From Rugamonas sp. A1-17 (GTDB taxonomy: Bacteria > Pseudomonadota > Gammaproteobacteria > Burkholderiales > Burkholderiaceae_D): 64,000 nt of DNA. The position numbers were made by a program, and so were the translations under genes. How positions within the stretch are numbered: position 1 is the stretch's first letter; the number at the start of each line of letters is the position of its first letter. The stretch lies in NCBI GenBank assembly GCA_025548565.1, contig JAJLPB010000008.1, positions 1 through 64,000 of the forward strand, given 5' to 3'. This document shows positions 1 through 8,339 of the stretch, piece by piece. The notes under the pieces are model-generated. The model was given only the letters and a program-made list of their open reading frames with translations, searched no databases and was not told where the DNA came from.

Positions 1-478
1 AGCTTACCCGATAATCCGGCGTGGCTTCATTCTTGGCGGGGACCGCCTGCGGTTCGACGCCGGTCAGCGTGAAGGTCAGGCCGTTTTGCGTGACGCTGGG
101 GCGGGCGTTGGGCATGCTGTCGGACAGCACGAAGTTGGTGGTGGTGCCGTCGGCGGCGGTCAGCGCGAAGCTGTAGCTGATGTAGCCGGCCCAGACGCAC
201 ACCGCGCCGACGCGGCAGCGGCTGTCGTTGACGCGCTCGAGCTTGAGGCTGGGCGCGCCCGTGGTGGCGCCGGTGGCGCCGCTGATGCCGGGCGCGGCGG
301 CCGGCGCGATGGCCACGCTGGCGCCCTGCGTCAGCACATAGGTCTGGGCGAACGGCTGCGGCGCGGCTGCGGCTGCGGCGCGGCCGACCGCGGACGCGGA
401 ACCGCAGGCGTGCAGCATGGCCAGCACGGCCGCCAGCAGCGGCAGGATGATCAACTGCCTCGATAGTGTGGATTTCAT
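1..478 (-). CDS. Putative lipoprotein, 3' end beyond the window edge
   Basis: The ATG at 478 is preceded by AAGAGG six bases upstream. The reading frame stays open to the first base of the window, so the C-terminus is missing; about 158 residues are visible. The N-terminus is a typical lipoprotein signal: basic start, hydrophobic core, and lipobox L-H-A-C with the Cys at residue 25. An Ala-rich linker follows. The mature part holds a DSRC...CVWAG segment with two cysteines, a pattern seen in small secreted proteins of unknown function. It probably sits in the outer membrane or periplasm. It lies downstream of rpoH on the same strand but beyond a strong terminator, so it likely has its own promoter. 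No function can be assigned. Confidence 0.7.
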   Translation of the reverse strand, partial: MKSTLSRQLIILPLLAAVLAMLHACGSASAVGRAAAAAAPQPFAQTYVLTQGASVAIAPAAAPGISGATGATTGAPSLKLERVNDSRCRVGAVCVWAGYISYSFALTAADGTTTNFVLSDSMPNARPSVTQNGLTFTLTGVEPQAVPAKNEATPDYRVS

Positions 479-603
479 TGGCATCCTCTTGCTTCGGTGG
501 AGAGGACAAGCTTAGCAAAAAGATCACGCCGGCGGCGCACGAACCGCAGTTTTACAGCGCTGGGTCAAACCCGGCGCGGCGCGATGGGCGCGCGGCCGGC
601 GTG

Positions 604-637
604 AAAAAAAAGCCGCGCGGCAGGGGCCGGGCGGCTT
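604..637 (-). terminator. Rho-independent terminator of rpoH
   Basis: Read on the minus strand, AAGCCGC pairs with GCGGCTT (637-631 with 616-610) and the stem is followed by eight T (611-604). It begins 26 bases after the rpoH stop codon. Confidence 0.85.
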
Positions 638-662
638 GTTGCGGTCCCGCGCTGGGCGGGAA

Positions 663-1559
663 TCAGACGTAGGCGGCCAGCGCGCCCTTCATTTTTTTCA
701 GCGCGGCCACTTCGATCTGGCGGATGCGCTCGGCCGAGACGCCGAATTCCTCGGCCAGCGTGTGCAGGGTGGCGCCGGAGCCGTCGTCGTTGGCCAGCCA
801 GCGGCTTTCCACGATGCGGCGCGAGCGGGCGTCCAGCTTGCCCAGCGCTTCCTCCAGCCCCTCCGATTGCAGGCGGGTCACCTGTTCGGCTTCCAGCACG
901 CGGGTCGGCTCGCTGGCCTCGGACGACAGGTAGGCGATCGGCGCGAACTTGTCGTCCTCGTCGTCGTTGGGCGATTCCAGCGCGATGTCGCGCCCGCTCA
1001 GGCGGGTTTCCATCTCGATCACTTCCTCGCGCTTGACGTCCAGCATCTTGGCCAGGCTGTCGATCTGGGTCGGCGTCATCGCGTCCAGGCCGGTCTTGTG
1101 GCTGCGCAGGTTGAAGAACAGCTTGCGCTGGGCCTTGGTGGTGGCCACCTTGACCAGGCGCCAGTTCTTCAGGATGTATTCGTGCATCTCGGCCTTGATC
1201 CAGTGCATGGCGTACGACACCAGGCGCACGCCCTGGTCCGGGTCGAAGCGCTTGACCGCCTTCATCAGGCCGATATTGCCTTCCTGGATCAGGTCGGCGT
1301 GCGGCAGGCCGTAGCCCAGATAGCCGCGCGCGATCGATACCACCAGGCGCAGGTGCGACAGCACCAGCTCCTGGGCGGCGCCCAGGTCGTTCTTTTCCTT
1401 GAGCCGCCTGGCCAGCGAGATTTCATCGTCGTGCGTCAGCATCGGCAGGCGGTTGACGGCCGAAATATAGGCGTCCAGGTTGCCCAGGTTGCCAGTGAAC
1501 CCGAGTCCCAGGGCGCGATTGGTGGCGGGGACCAATGCAGTCGGTGCGGACATAGTCAT
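663..1559 (-). CDS. rpoH: RNA polymerase heat-shock sigma factor RpoH (sigma-32)
   Basis: Alternative sigma factor that directs RNA polymerase to heat-shock promoters. Visible signs are the region 2 segment with DLIQEGNIGLMKAVKRFDP near residue 90, the RpoH-box QRKLFFNLR near residue 145, and a C-terminal region 4 helix-turn-helix with GVSAERIRQIE. The length of about 298 aa is normal for the family. I chose ATG 1559 because AAGGA (1570-1566) lies six bases before it; ATG 1565, two codons upstream, directly abuts the same site. The gene follows ftsX on the same strand, as in many proteobacteria, but has its own promoter overlapped by a CIRCE operator and a strong terminator behind it. Confidence 0.97.
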   Translation of the reverse strand: MTMSAPTALVPATNRALGLGFTGNLGNLDAYISAVNRLPMLTHDDEISLARRLKEKNDLGAAQELVLSHLRLVVSIARGYLGYGLPHADLIQEGNIGLMKAVKRFDPDQGVRLVSYAMHWIKAEMHEYILKNWRLVKVATTKAQRKLFFNLRSHKTGLDAMTPTQIDSLAKMLDVKREEVIEMETRLSGRDIALESPNDDEDDKFAPIAYLSSEASEPTRVLEAEQVTRLQSEGLEEALGKLDARSRRIVESRWLANDDGSGATLHTLAEEFGVSAERIRQIEVAALKKMKGALAAYV

Positions 1560-1640
1560 GTTCATTCCTTCGCTCGATGATGTTGCTTGTTCTTAACGAT
1601 TCTTGGTTCTGTAGAGAATTGTTTGCTCTTCAGTCCACGT

Positions 1641-1670
1641 ATATTAGCACTCTCCTTCGTTGAGTGCCAA
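1641..1670 (-). promoter_or_regulatory. rpoH promoter overlapped by a CIRCE (HrcA) operator
   Basis: Bases 1644-1652 read TTAGCACTC and 1662-1670 read GAGTGCCAA, separated by exactly nine bases. This is the CIRCE consensus with one substitution. On the minus strand the same bases supply a -35 (TTGGCA, 1670-1665) and a -10 (TAATAT, 1646-1641) 18 bases apart, so bound HrcA would cover the promoter. It lies about 80 bases before the rpoH start. HrcA binding to CIRCE is established for groESL and dnaK operons; action here is inferred. Confidence 0.85.
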
Positions 1671-1793
1671 TCATCGGATATTAATCGCTTTGATAGTAAA
1701 AATACTATGACGTTTTTAAGCATCATGGCATCTGATTAATGAAGCATGCGCGGTGGAGCTTAGGCCGGGCTTAATGCTAACGGGGCGGGGCTG

Positions 1794-1823
1794 GCCTTTC
1801 CGTGCGGGGGCGCACGGAAAGGC
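1794..1823 (-). terminator. Strong hairpin downstream of ftsX
   Basis: A perfect 13-bp inverted repeat (1794-1806 with 1811-1823) with a four-base loop lies 11 bases past the ftsX stop. There is no T tract on the minus side, so it may be a stabilising 3' stem or a weak terminator rather than a canonical one. Confidence 0.5.
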
Positions 1824-1833
1824 TGCGGGAGGA

Positions 1834-2754
1834 TCAGTTGAGGCGGGACAGGTGGCGCTGCACGGACAGCAGGGCGCCGATGAGGCCGAGGCCGGCCGAC
1901 AGGGCCAGCAGGCCGGCCATGGCCAGCGGCGGCAGCGGCGCCAGCTGGAATTCGGAGGCGTACAGGCGGGCGAATTCGGCGATCGCCACGTTCAGCGGGC
2001 GCAGCGCCAGCGACACGGCGCCCAGCGCCACGCCGCCCGCGCACAGGCCCAGCAGTGCGCCGGTGTAGTAGAAGGGGCGGTGGATGAAGCTGTCGGTGGC
2101 GCCGATCAGCTTGGACACCAGGATTTCCTCGCGCTGGGTCATCACCTGCAGGCGGATGGTGTTGAAGATCACCGCCACCACCACCGTGCCCAGGGTGGCG
2201 GCCAGCAGCAGCAGCGCCAGCCGCAACACGTTGAGCAGCGCGGCCAGGCGTTTGACCCAGGCCGAGTCGACCTGCACCGTGTCGACGCCGGGCAGGGCGC
2301 GGATCTGCGCGGCCAGCTGGTCGACGTCGCCGCCGGCCTGGGCGTTGCGGAAGGCGTCCAGCTTGAGCACGTAGCTGTCGGGCAGCGGGTTCTCGCCCAG
2401 CGTGGTCAGCACGTCGGCCAGGCCGCTCTTGTCCTTCAACTGCTCCAGCGCCTTCTCGCGCGGGGTGAAGACGATCTTGGCTTGTTTATCGCGCACCGTC
2501 TGGCGCAGCGACACGGCCAGCCCTTCGGCCTGCTCGCGCGGGGTGTCCTGCTTGAGGAAGATGCTGATCTCGGGATCGACCGACAGCTGCTCGGACATCG
2601 GGCGCACGTTGTCGAGCAGGGTGACGCCGGTGAACGGCAGCGCCAGCGCGATCGCCACCACCAATATATTGAACAAAAAGCCGCCGGGGGAGCGGCGCAG
2701 GTGCACCAGGGCCGCGGCCAGCGCGTAGCGGTGTTGCCGGAACCAGAGCGTCAT
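1834..2754 (-). CDS. ftsX: Cell-division ABC-transporter-like permease FtsX
   Basis: Membrane subunit of the FtsEX complex, which passes cytoplasmic ATP hydrolysis to periplasmic cell-wall hydrolase activation at the septum. At 306 aa it has the FtsX layout: a short cytoplasmic N-terminus, a first membrane segment near residues 25-45, a periplasmic domain beginning around the LLDNVRPMSEQLSVDPEIS region, then three membrane helices in the C-terminal half (near 175-200, 225-250 and 275-300). The ATG overlaps the ftsE stop in an ATGA arrangement, indicating translational coupling. It is the last gene of ftsY-ftsE-ftsX before the separately promoted rpoH. Confidence 0.95.
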   Translation of the reverse strand: MTLWFRQHRYALAAALVHLRRSPGGFLFNILVVAIALALPFTGVTLLDNVRPMSEQLSVDPEISIFLKQDTPREQAEGLAVSLRQTVRDKQAKIVFTPREKALEQLKDKSGLADVLTTLGENPLPDSYVLKLDAFRNAQAGGDVDQLAAQIRALPGVDTVQVDSAWVKRLAALLNVLRLALLLLAATLGTVVVAVIFNTIRLQVMTQREEILVSKLIGATDSFIHRPFYYTGALLGLCAGGVALGAVSLALRPLNVAIAEFARLYASEFQLAPLPPLAMAGLLALSAGLGLIGALLSVQRHLSRLN

Positions 2755-3407
2755 GCCGCCACCTCCAGCTGGCCGTGCTTGAGATGGATGACGCGCGCGG
2801 CGGCGTCCAGCATCTGTTCGTCATGGCTGGAAATCAGGCAGGTCACGCCGACCGAGTGGAAGGCCTTGAGCGCGTCCAGCACCTTGTTGGCGCTGGCGCG
2901 GTCCAGGTTGGCGGTGGGTTCGTCGGCCAGGATCACCTGCGGGCGGTTGACGATGGCGCGCGCGATCGACACGCGTTGCTGTTCGCCGCCGGACAGGGCC
3001 AGCGGCTGGGCGTCGGCGCGCTCGAGCAGGCCCACCTTGTCGAGGGCGGCGCGGGCGCGCTGCTCGGCCTGGGCGCGCGAGGCGCCGGTCACCAGCAGCG
3101 GCAGCATGACGTTGGCCAGGATGGAGCGGTCGGTCAGCAGCCGCTGCTGCTGGAAGATCAGGCCCAGGTTGCGCCGCAAGAACGGCACGGCGGCCGGCTT
3201 GATGCGGGCGATGTCCTGGCCGTTGACGATCACCTGGCCGGCGCTGGGGCGCTCGACCGCGGCGATCATCTTGAGCAGGGTGGACTTGCCGGCGCCCGAG
3301 GGGCCGGCCAGGAACACCAGTTCGCCCTTGGCCACGGTGAACGAGACGTCGCGCAGCGCCGTCGCGTCGGGGGGGTATTGTTTCGAGACGTTGCGGAATT
3401 CGATCAT
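2751..3407 (-). CDS. ftsE: Cell-division ATP-binding protein FtsE
   Basis: ATPase partner of FtsX at the division site. The 218-aa protein carries a complete ABC domain: Walker A GPSGAGKST (residues 35-43), Q-loop in LGLIFQQQRLL, signature LSGGEQQR (138-145), Walker B VILADEPTANLD (about 158-169) and the switch His in SSHDEQM. It starts nine bases after ftsY and overlaps ftsX by four bases, so the three genes are very likely one transcript. Confidence 0.97.
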   Translation of the reverse strand: MIEFRNVSKQYPPDATALRDVSFTVAKGELVFLAGPSGAGKSTLLKMIAAVERPSAGQVIVNGQDIARIKPAAVPFLRRNLGLIFQQQRLLTDRSILANVMLPLLVTGASRAQAEQRARAALDKVGLLERADAQPLALSGGEQQRVSIARAIVNRPQVILADEPTANLDRASANKVLDALKAFHSVGVTCLISSHDEQMLDAAARVIHLKHGQLEVAA

Positions 3408-3416
3408 GGCGGGCGC

Positions 3417-4457
3417 TTATCCCAGCAGGGCTTCAACAAACTCGGCGGCCACGAAGGGCTGCAAGTCCTCGATCTTCTCGCCGATGCCGATGAAGTAGAC
3501 CGGCACCGGGCGCACGCGGGCGATGGCGGCCAGCACGCCGCCCTTGGCCGTGCCGTCGAGCTTGGTGATCACCAGGCCGGTCAGCTTGAGGGCGTCGTCG
3601 AAGGCCTTGACCTGGGCCAGCGCGTTCTGGCCGGTGTTGCCGTCGATGACCAGCAGCGTCTCGTGCGGCGCGCCCTCCATGCCCTTGCCGATGACGCGCT
3701 GGACCTTTTTGAGTTCCTCCATCAGGTGCAGCTGGGTCGGCAGGCGGCCGGCGGTGTCGATCATCACCACGTCCAGGCCCTTGGCCTTGCCGGACTGCAC
3801 GGCGTCGAACGAGACGGCGGCCGGGTCGCCCGAGGCTTGCGAGATCACGGTGATGTTGTTGCGCTGGCCCCAGACCATCAGCTGCTCGCGGGCGGCGGCG
3901 CGGAAGGTGTCGCCGGCGGCCAGCAGCACCGACTGGCCGTGGGTCTGCATGTGCTTGGCCAGCTTGCCGATGGTGGTGGTCTTGCCGGCGCCGTTGACGC
4001 CGGAGATCATCATCACGGTCGGCTGGTGGCGGCCCAGCTCGAACGGGCGCTGCAACGGGGTCAGCAGCTCGATCAGCAGTTGCTTGAGCGCGGCCTTGAC
4101 GGCGGCCGCGTCCAGCAGCTTGTCGTCCTTGACCTTTTGCTTGAGGGCGTCCAGCAGGTACTGGGTGGCGTCGACGCCGGCGTCCGACATCAGCAGCGCC
4201 GCCTCCAGCTCGTCGTACAGGTCGTCGTCGATCCTGGCGCCGACGAACAGGATCGACAGGTTGCTCGAGGTCTTGGACAGGCCGGCCTTCAGGCGCGACA
4301 TCCACGACAGCTTGGGCGCGGGCTCCTCGATCGGCAGCAGATCGGGCAGCGCGGACGGTTCGATGGCGGCGGGGGCCGGGACTGGGGACGCGGCCGGGAC
4401 GGCGGCGGCCGGCGGCGTTTCGGGGGTGACGGGTTTTTTCTTGAAGAAACTAAACAT
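3417..4457 (-). CDS. ftsY: Signal recognition particle receptor FtsY
   Basis: SRP-receptor GTPase that docks Ffh-bound ribosomes at the membrane for co-translational insertion. A short basic N-terminus (FSFFKKK) leads into a Pro/Ala-rich acidic A region, the N-domain helical bundle, and the G domain with GVNGAGKTT (about 153-161), the insertion-box GDTFRAAA, DTAGR (about 234-238) and TKLDGTAKGG. The length of 346 aa is ordinary, with a fairly short A domain. An ATG two codons upstream (4463) is also possible; I preferred the MFSFF start common in related proteins. First gene of ftsY-ftsE-ftsX. Confidence 0.96.
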   Translation of the reverse strand: MFSFFKKKPVTPETPPAAAVPAASPVPAPAAIEPSALPDLLPIEEPAPKLSWMSRLKAGLSKTSSNLSILFVGARIDDDLYDELEAALLMSDAGVDATQYLLDALKQKVKDDKLLDAAAVKAALKQLLIELLTPLQRPFELGRHQPTVMMISGVNGAGKTTTIGKLAKHMQTHGQSVLLAAGDTFRAAAREQLMVWGQRNNITVISQASGDPAAVSFDAVQSGKAKGLDVVMIDTAGRLPTQLHLMEELKKVQRVIGKGMEGAPHETLLVIDGNTGQNALAQVKAFDDALKLTGLVITKLDGTAKGGVLAAIARVRPVPVYFIGIGEKIEDLQPFVAAEFVEALLG

Positions 4458-4578
4458 GGACATGTGGTTGGGGGCGCTTCAAGCGGATGGCCGGCTGCGC
4501 CGGACACGGGGAAAAATGCCGCTATTTTACCAGAGCGCGGCGCGGCCGCCCGGCCATGCTACCGGAATGACAAGATTT

Positions 4579-5523
4579 TCAGCCGGGCGCGGCGGCGTGG
4601 CGCTGGCGCCAGTCGGCGATCGCGGCGCTGATGTCGGACAGCGCGTAGACCCGTACGTACGGCGGGCGGCGCCGCTTGAACGCGGCGTTGCCGCCGCCGG
4701 CCCACAGCGCGATGCTGCCGCCCAGGCGGGTGTGCAGCTCGGCCAGCGCGTCCAGCGCCTGGCGCGCGTTCATGCCCACCGAGAACGACAGCGCGATGAT
4801 GTCGATGCGCTGCACGCGCGCCGCCTCGACGATGTCGAGCAGCGGCGTCTGCACGCCCAGCGAGATGCAGTGCGCGCCCTCGGCCACGCACATGGCTTCG
4901 GCCATCAGCAGGCCCAGGCCGTCGCGTTCCTGCGGCAGGGTGGTCAGCATGATGCGCGGCGCGCCCAGGTTGCTGGCGTTGGCCTGCGGCATGGCGAAGA
5001 TGGCGCTGCGCATGACCACCGTCAGCGATTCGGTATACAGATGTTCCTCGAAGGTGGCCAGCGCGCCGCTGGCCCAGGCCTCGCCGATCAGTGCGGTCAG
5101 CGGCGCCACCAGGTCGATCACGAAGCTTTTCAGGCCCATCATCAAGAGCGCCTGCGACAGCTTGCGGCGCAGCGCCTCCATCTGGTGGCTCTTGCACAGG
5201 TCGAGGTAGCTTTGCAGGGCGGGCGGCGTGACGCTGGCGCCGTGCAGGCTGCCGGTGGCCTGGCCGGTCAGCGCCTGCAGCTCGGCGGTGCTGTACTGGA
5301 TCACCTTGCCCGGACGGTAGCCCAGGTCGATCAGGCGCTTCACCAGCCGCAGCTTGTGCACCTGCTCGATCGGATACACCCGTTCGCCGTTGGGGTCGCG
5401 CATCGGTTGCGGGAAGTCGTAGCGCCGCTCCCACACGCGCAGGGTTTCCTTGGCGACGCCGGTGTCGCGTTCGACGTCGCTGATCGTGCTAGGAACTGTT
5501 TGTGTAGAAACTTTAATAGTCAT
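4579..5523 (-). CDS. MerR-family regulator with a cobalamin-binding-like C-terminal domain
   Basis: The N-terminal 70 residues form a MerR helix-turn-helix (GVAKETLRVWERRYDFP, then R...YP..Q...LR.VKRLIDLGY). The rest resembles the four-helix cap plus Rossmann-like B12-binding module of CarH/LitR regulators. In photoreceptor relatives a D-x-H-x-x-G motif supplies the lower-axial His; here the equivalent stretch reads RDGLGLLMAEAM, with Leu in place of His, while the downstream GAHCISLGVQTP segment is kept. It may therefore not use cobalamin in the usual way. I chose ATG 5523 (314 aa) because the reading frame further upstream has no MerR-like sequence. A 12-bp-arm inverted repeat lies 177-251 bases upstream. 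Confidence 0.85.
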   Translation of the reverse strand: MTIKVSTQTVPSTISDVERDTGVAKETLRVWERRYDFPQPMRDPNGERVYPIEQVHKLRLVKRLIDLGYRPGKVIQYSTAELQALTGQATGSLHGASVTPPALQSYLDLCKSHQMEALRRKLSQALLMMGLKSFVIDLVAPLTALIGEAWASGALATFEEHLYTESLTVVMRSAIFAMPQANASNLGAPRIMLTTLPQERDGLGLLMAEAMCVAEGAHCISLGVQTPLLDIVEAARVQRIDIIALSFSVGMNARQALDALAELHTRLGGSIALWAGGGNAAFKRRRPPYVRVYALSDISAAIADWRQRHAAAPG

Positions 5524-5699
5524 CAGGCTTAAGCGCCGGCCATTTATTGGGCAGTCGCGAGGGTTGGCACGGGGTCCGGGTGCACAGTGCGTTCGCGGCC
5601 GGGGCCGGGGGAACGCGACCTGCATTTTACATTCGATTTGCGCCCGAAAGGTTGGCGCCGCCTATCGGGTTTTGCCCGGTTTGCCCTATGGGAAAGACC

Positions 5700-5774
5700 T
5701 TGTCCACGACACACAGTTGACATACAGAACTAATGAACTGTTTAGCGGGTTTCCCCCTGCTTTGTCGTGGACAA
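5700..5774. promoter_or_regulatory. Perfect 12-bp inverted repeat upstream of the MerR-type gene
   Basis: TTGTCCACGACA at 5700-5711 is exactly complementary to TGTCGTGGACAA at 5763-5774. The arms are 51 bases apart and enclose a TTGACA (5717-5722). The second arm runs straight into TATAAT (5775-5780 reads TATAAT). It could be a pair of operators for the divergently placed regulator; binding is inferred. Confidence 0.5.
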
Positions 5775-6397
5775 TATAATTTGCGGCGCCATAAAAAAAC
5801 TGTGGCTGCCAGCAACATTCCGGCGCCGGCGCCGGCCTGGCGCGGCGGTTTGTGCGCTGGATCAAGCGCGACGCTGTATGCACGGGATTCATGCGGCCGG
5901 CCGGCGTTTCGCACGGCATGTCGGCGGATTTTGCAAGGTTTCTTGATGAATTTGTCTCCAATTTGCAACAGGTAGCAATTTCTTACAAATTGCTGATGCA
6001 GCGCAACACCCTGCGCGCGCGACAAAATTTCCTACACTTCTAAAGCGTTTACACTATGAGCAAAGTTGGCCGGAGGGCTATTTTGCCTACAGAAAACTCC
6101 GAACAAAGTCTGGAGTTGTAAGCTTATTACCATTGTGTCGGGGCGGGCGGCGGGGCACTTCAGTATAAAATGGCGTCAGAAATAGCAAAGAGGCTATTTT
6201 TACTTGGTCCGACAACGATGTAGTCGCGCTTGTTTTGGCTACTCGGGCGGCCCGCACAACGGGGCGCCGCGAGGAATGCATCGGGCGGAAATACCGGGCT
6301 AGTTGCCTGACTCGGCAGGAAATATTGCGATGCAGTAAAATACTGTTGTTTTGAAAACGGACGGGGGTGAGGGCGGTCAATATGAGCGCTTTTACAC
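5775..6397. other. Long non-coding stretch upstream of the porin
   Basis: No reading frame here has a convincing start, composition or family resemblance. Visible structure: a stem GCAATTT/AAATTGC (5975-5981 with 5987-5993); a short stem AAATAGC/GCTATTT followed by T (6180-6201) that resembles a weak terminator; and a stem CAGTA/TACTG (6333-6345). The region may hold a regulatory RNA or the control region of the porin gene, but nothing was identified. Confidence 0.5.
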
Positions 6398-6426
6398 TTG
6401 ATCGACAAGCAAAGCATCAGTATAGT
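6398..6426 (+). promoter_or_regulatory. Sigma-70-type promoter of the porin gene
   Basis: TTGATC (6398-6403) and TATAGT (6421-6426) are separated by exactly 17 bases. Transcription would start near 6433, giving a leader of about 180 bases before the porin ATG, long enough for post-transcriptional control. Confidence 0.7.
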
Positions 6427-6612
6427 GCCGCCTCTGGCGCATTTTGCGCTGCGATAAAGCCGGCGTCGATAGAATCGGCCGCAATTTAAGTGAACGCATC
6501 CCACAGTCGGGATCGCACAGTGGCAGCTGGGGAGTTTGCCCTCACGCACAGAACCGAACACGCCGTCATACTAGCTTTACCTTTTTACAGCAACACAACT
6601 GAAGGAAACATA

Positions 6613-7689
6613 ATGAAAAAATCCCTTATCGCCATGGCCGTTCTGGGCGCAATGAGCTCCGCAGCGTTCGCACAATCGAACGTAACGATCTACGGTATCG
6701 TCGATGCCGGTATCGTGAGCGAGCGCGGCGGCGTTGCCAACACCACCAAAGTCACCAGCGGCGTGGGCTCGGCCTCCCGTCTGGGTTTCAAAGGTACGGA
6801 AGATCTGGGCGGCGGTCTGAGCGCTGTCTTCGTGCTGGAATCGGGCGTTAAAGTCGACACCGGTGAGTCCGATGTTGCTGGTTCGATCGCCAACCGTCAG
6901 TCCTACGTTGGTCTGAAGTCGACCACCGCCGGCCAGCTGACCCTGGGCCGTCAGTACACCCCGTACTACGAAACCCTGCGCGACGTGGCTGACCCGTTCG
7001 CACTGGGCTACGCTGGTACCGCCAAGAACCTGTTCGGCGTGGCTGGCAACAACACCCGCAACAGCAACGCTATCGTATACCAGTCGCCATCGATCGAAGG
7101 CTTCCAGGGCGAAGTGTCGTACTCGGTGGGCGAGCAAGCTGGCGACGCTTCGGCACAACGTCAACTGGGCACCTGGATTGGCTACTCGAACGGTCCTCTG
7201 AACGTTCGCGTTGCTTACAATGCACGTAACAACGACACCGTTGCTCCTAAACTGAGCACCGACATCGGCCGCAACACCCTGATCGCCGCTAACTACGACT
7301 TCGGCGTGGTTAAAGCTTTCGCTGCTTACAGCAAAGACAAGGGCACCAACAGCTCGCCACTGGCTAACACCAGCAACCCGTTCGGCTACGCAGTTGCTCC
7401 TACCGCTACCCGCGACAGCAACGTTGCTCTGATCGGCGCTACCGCTCCTATGGGTCCTAACGGCACCCTGATGGCGTCGTACACCCGCAAGAACGACAAA
7501 GAAATCGCTAACCACGATGCGGACCAGTGGGCAGTTGGCTACTCGTACGCTCTGTCGAAGCGCACCAGCACCTACGTTGCTTTCGCTAAGATCAAGAACA
7601 AGAACGGCGCCAGCTACACCGTTGGTAACAACACCGAAGCCGGTTCGGGCGACAAAGCCTTCAACCTGGGCATGCGTCACTCGTTCTAA
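6613..7689 (+). CDS. General porin (Gram-negative trimeric type)
   Basis: Outer-membrane diffusion channel of 358 aa. It has a clear Sec signal peptide (MKKSLIAMAVLGAMSSAAFA, cleaved before QSNVTIYG), the mature start NVTIYGIVDAGI typical of betaproteobacterial porins, alternating beta-strand composition, and a C-terminal Phe (RHSF) recognised by the barrel-assembly machine. AAGGA lies six bases before the ATG. Codon choice is visibly different from its neighbours, with many GCT, GTT and CGT codons, as expected for a very highly expressed protein. It stands alone between its own promoter and terminator. Confidence 0.95.
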   Translation: MKKSLIAMAVLGAMSSAAFAQSNVTIYGIVDAGIVSERGGVANTTKVTSGVGSASRLGFKGTEDLGGGLSAVFVLESGVKVDTGESDVAGSIANRQSYVGLKSTTAGQLTLGRQYTPYYETLRDVADPFALGYAGTAKNLFGVAGNNTRNSNAIVYQSPSIEGFQGEVSYSVGEQAGDASAQRQLGTWIGYSNGPLNVRVAYNARNNDTVAPKLSTDIGRNTLIAANYDFGVVKAFAAYSKDKGTNSSPLANTSNPFGYAVAPTATRDSNVALIGATAPMGPNGTLMASYTRKNDKEIANHDADQWAVGYSYALSKRTSTYVAFAKIKNKNGASYTVGNNTEAGSGDKAFNLGMRHSF

Positions 7690-7712
7690 TCTGATCTGAT
7701 CAGTTAGAATCC

Positions 7713-7745
7713 ACAACGGCTGCCTGGTGCAGCCGTTGTTCATTT
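7713..7745 (+). terminator. Rho-independent terminator of the porin gene
   Basis: ACAACGGCTGC (7713-7723) pairs perfectly with GCAGCCGTTGT (7729-7739) around a five-base loop, followed by a T-rich run. Confidence 0.85.
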
Positions 7746-7760
7746 CTGAAAGCCGTTACC

Positions 7761-8339
7761 ATGATGACTACCCCACGCGCGGCGCTGGCCGGCGCCATCC
7801 TGCTGGCCTCGTGCGCCGTGATCGCCGCGCCCAGGCTGGCGCGCAAGCCGGCCACGCCGGCCGTGTCGGCCGGTGGGCTGCCGCGCTACGGCATGGTGGT
7901 GTACTCGGACCTGTGCATCCATCCGGACAGCGGCGAGTTCGGCGGGCAGCGCATCACGTTGCAACGGTTTTCAGAAGTCGACACGGTGCTGTATGAATAC
8001 ACGGCCGGCGGCTTGAGCTGGCCGGTGGTGGCCAGCGACGTCAACATCGATCCGCGCGGCAAGCAGCTGTACTTCACGGTGCAGCCGCCGGACGAGGACG
8101 AGCGCACCATCAGCGGCAAGCTGGCCGACGGCGGCAAGACGCTGGTGCTGGACGGCGGCTATTGCGGCGACGCGGCGGTGCCGATGCGGCTGACGCGGGT
8201 GACGGACTTCGGCCGCAAGGCCGGCGCCTGCCGCGCCTGTCCGGCGCCCAAGCCGCACAAGGACCAGGACAAAGAGAAGGAAGAGGAAACGCCGGCGCCG
8301 TCGATCGACGCCGGCCAGACCACCACCGCCGGCCTGTGA
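7761..8339 (+). CDS. Secreted hypothetical protein
   Basis: A 192-aa protein with an N-terminal signal peptide (hydrophobic AALAGAILLASCAVIAAP, probable cleavage after the Ala pair). The mature part looks globular with four Cys residues (YSDLCIH, GGYCGD, GACRACPAP) that could form disulfides. It ends in a charged tail rich in Lys, Asp and Glu. I do not recognise a family. Two adjacent ATG codons (7761, 7764) are possible starts. It sits 72 bases after the porin stop but behind the porin terminator, and its own terminator overlaps its stop codon. Confidence 0.7.
   Translation: MMTTPRAALAGAILLASCAVIAAPRLARKPATPAVSAGGLPRYGMVVYSDLCIHPDSGEFGGQRITLQRFSEVDTVLYEYTAGGLSWPVVASDVNIDPRGKQLYFTVQPPDEDERTISGKLADGGKTLVLDGGYCGDAAVPMRLTRVTDFGRKAGACRACPAPKPHKDQDKEKEEETPAPSIDAGQTTTAGL

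Noticed and set aside
27..527. Alternative minus-strand frame near the window start
   Set aside because: Arg-rich translation without a signal or domain; the overlapping frame from 478 encodes a clean lipoprotein with a ribosome-binding site.
1753..3498. Long plus-strand open frame across ftsX and ftsE
   Set aside because: It is the mirror of the real minus-strand genes: low-complexity Gln/His/Arg-rich translation with no family features.
5627..6561. Several short frames in the gap upstream of the porin
   Set aside because: No ribosome-binding sites, mixed composition and no recognisable domains; promoter and hairpin structure fit a control region better.
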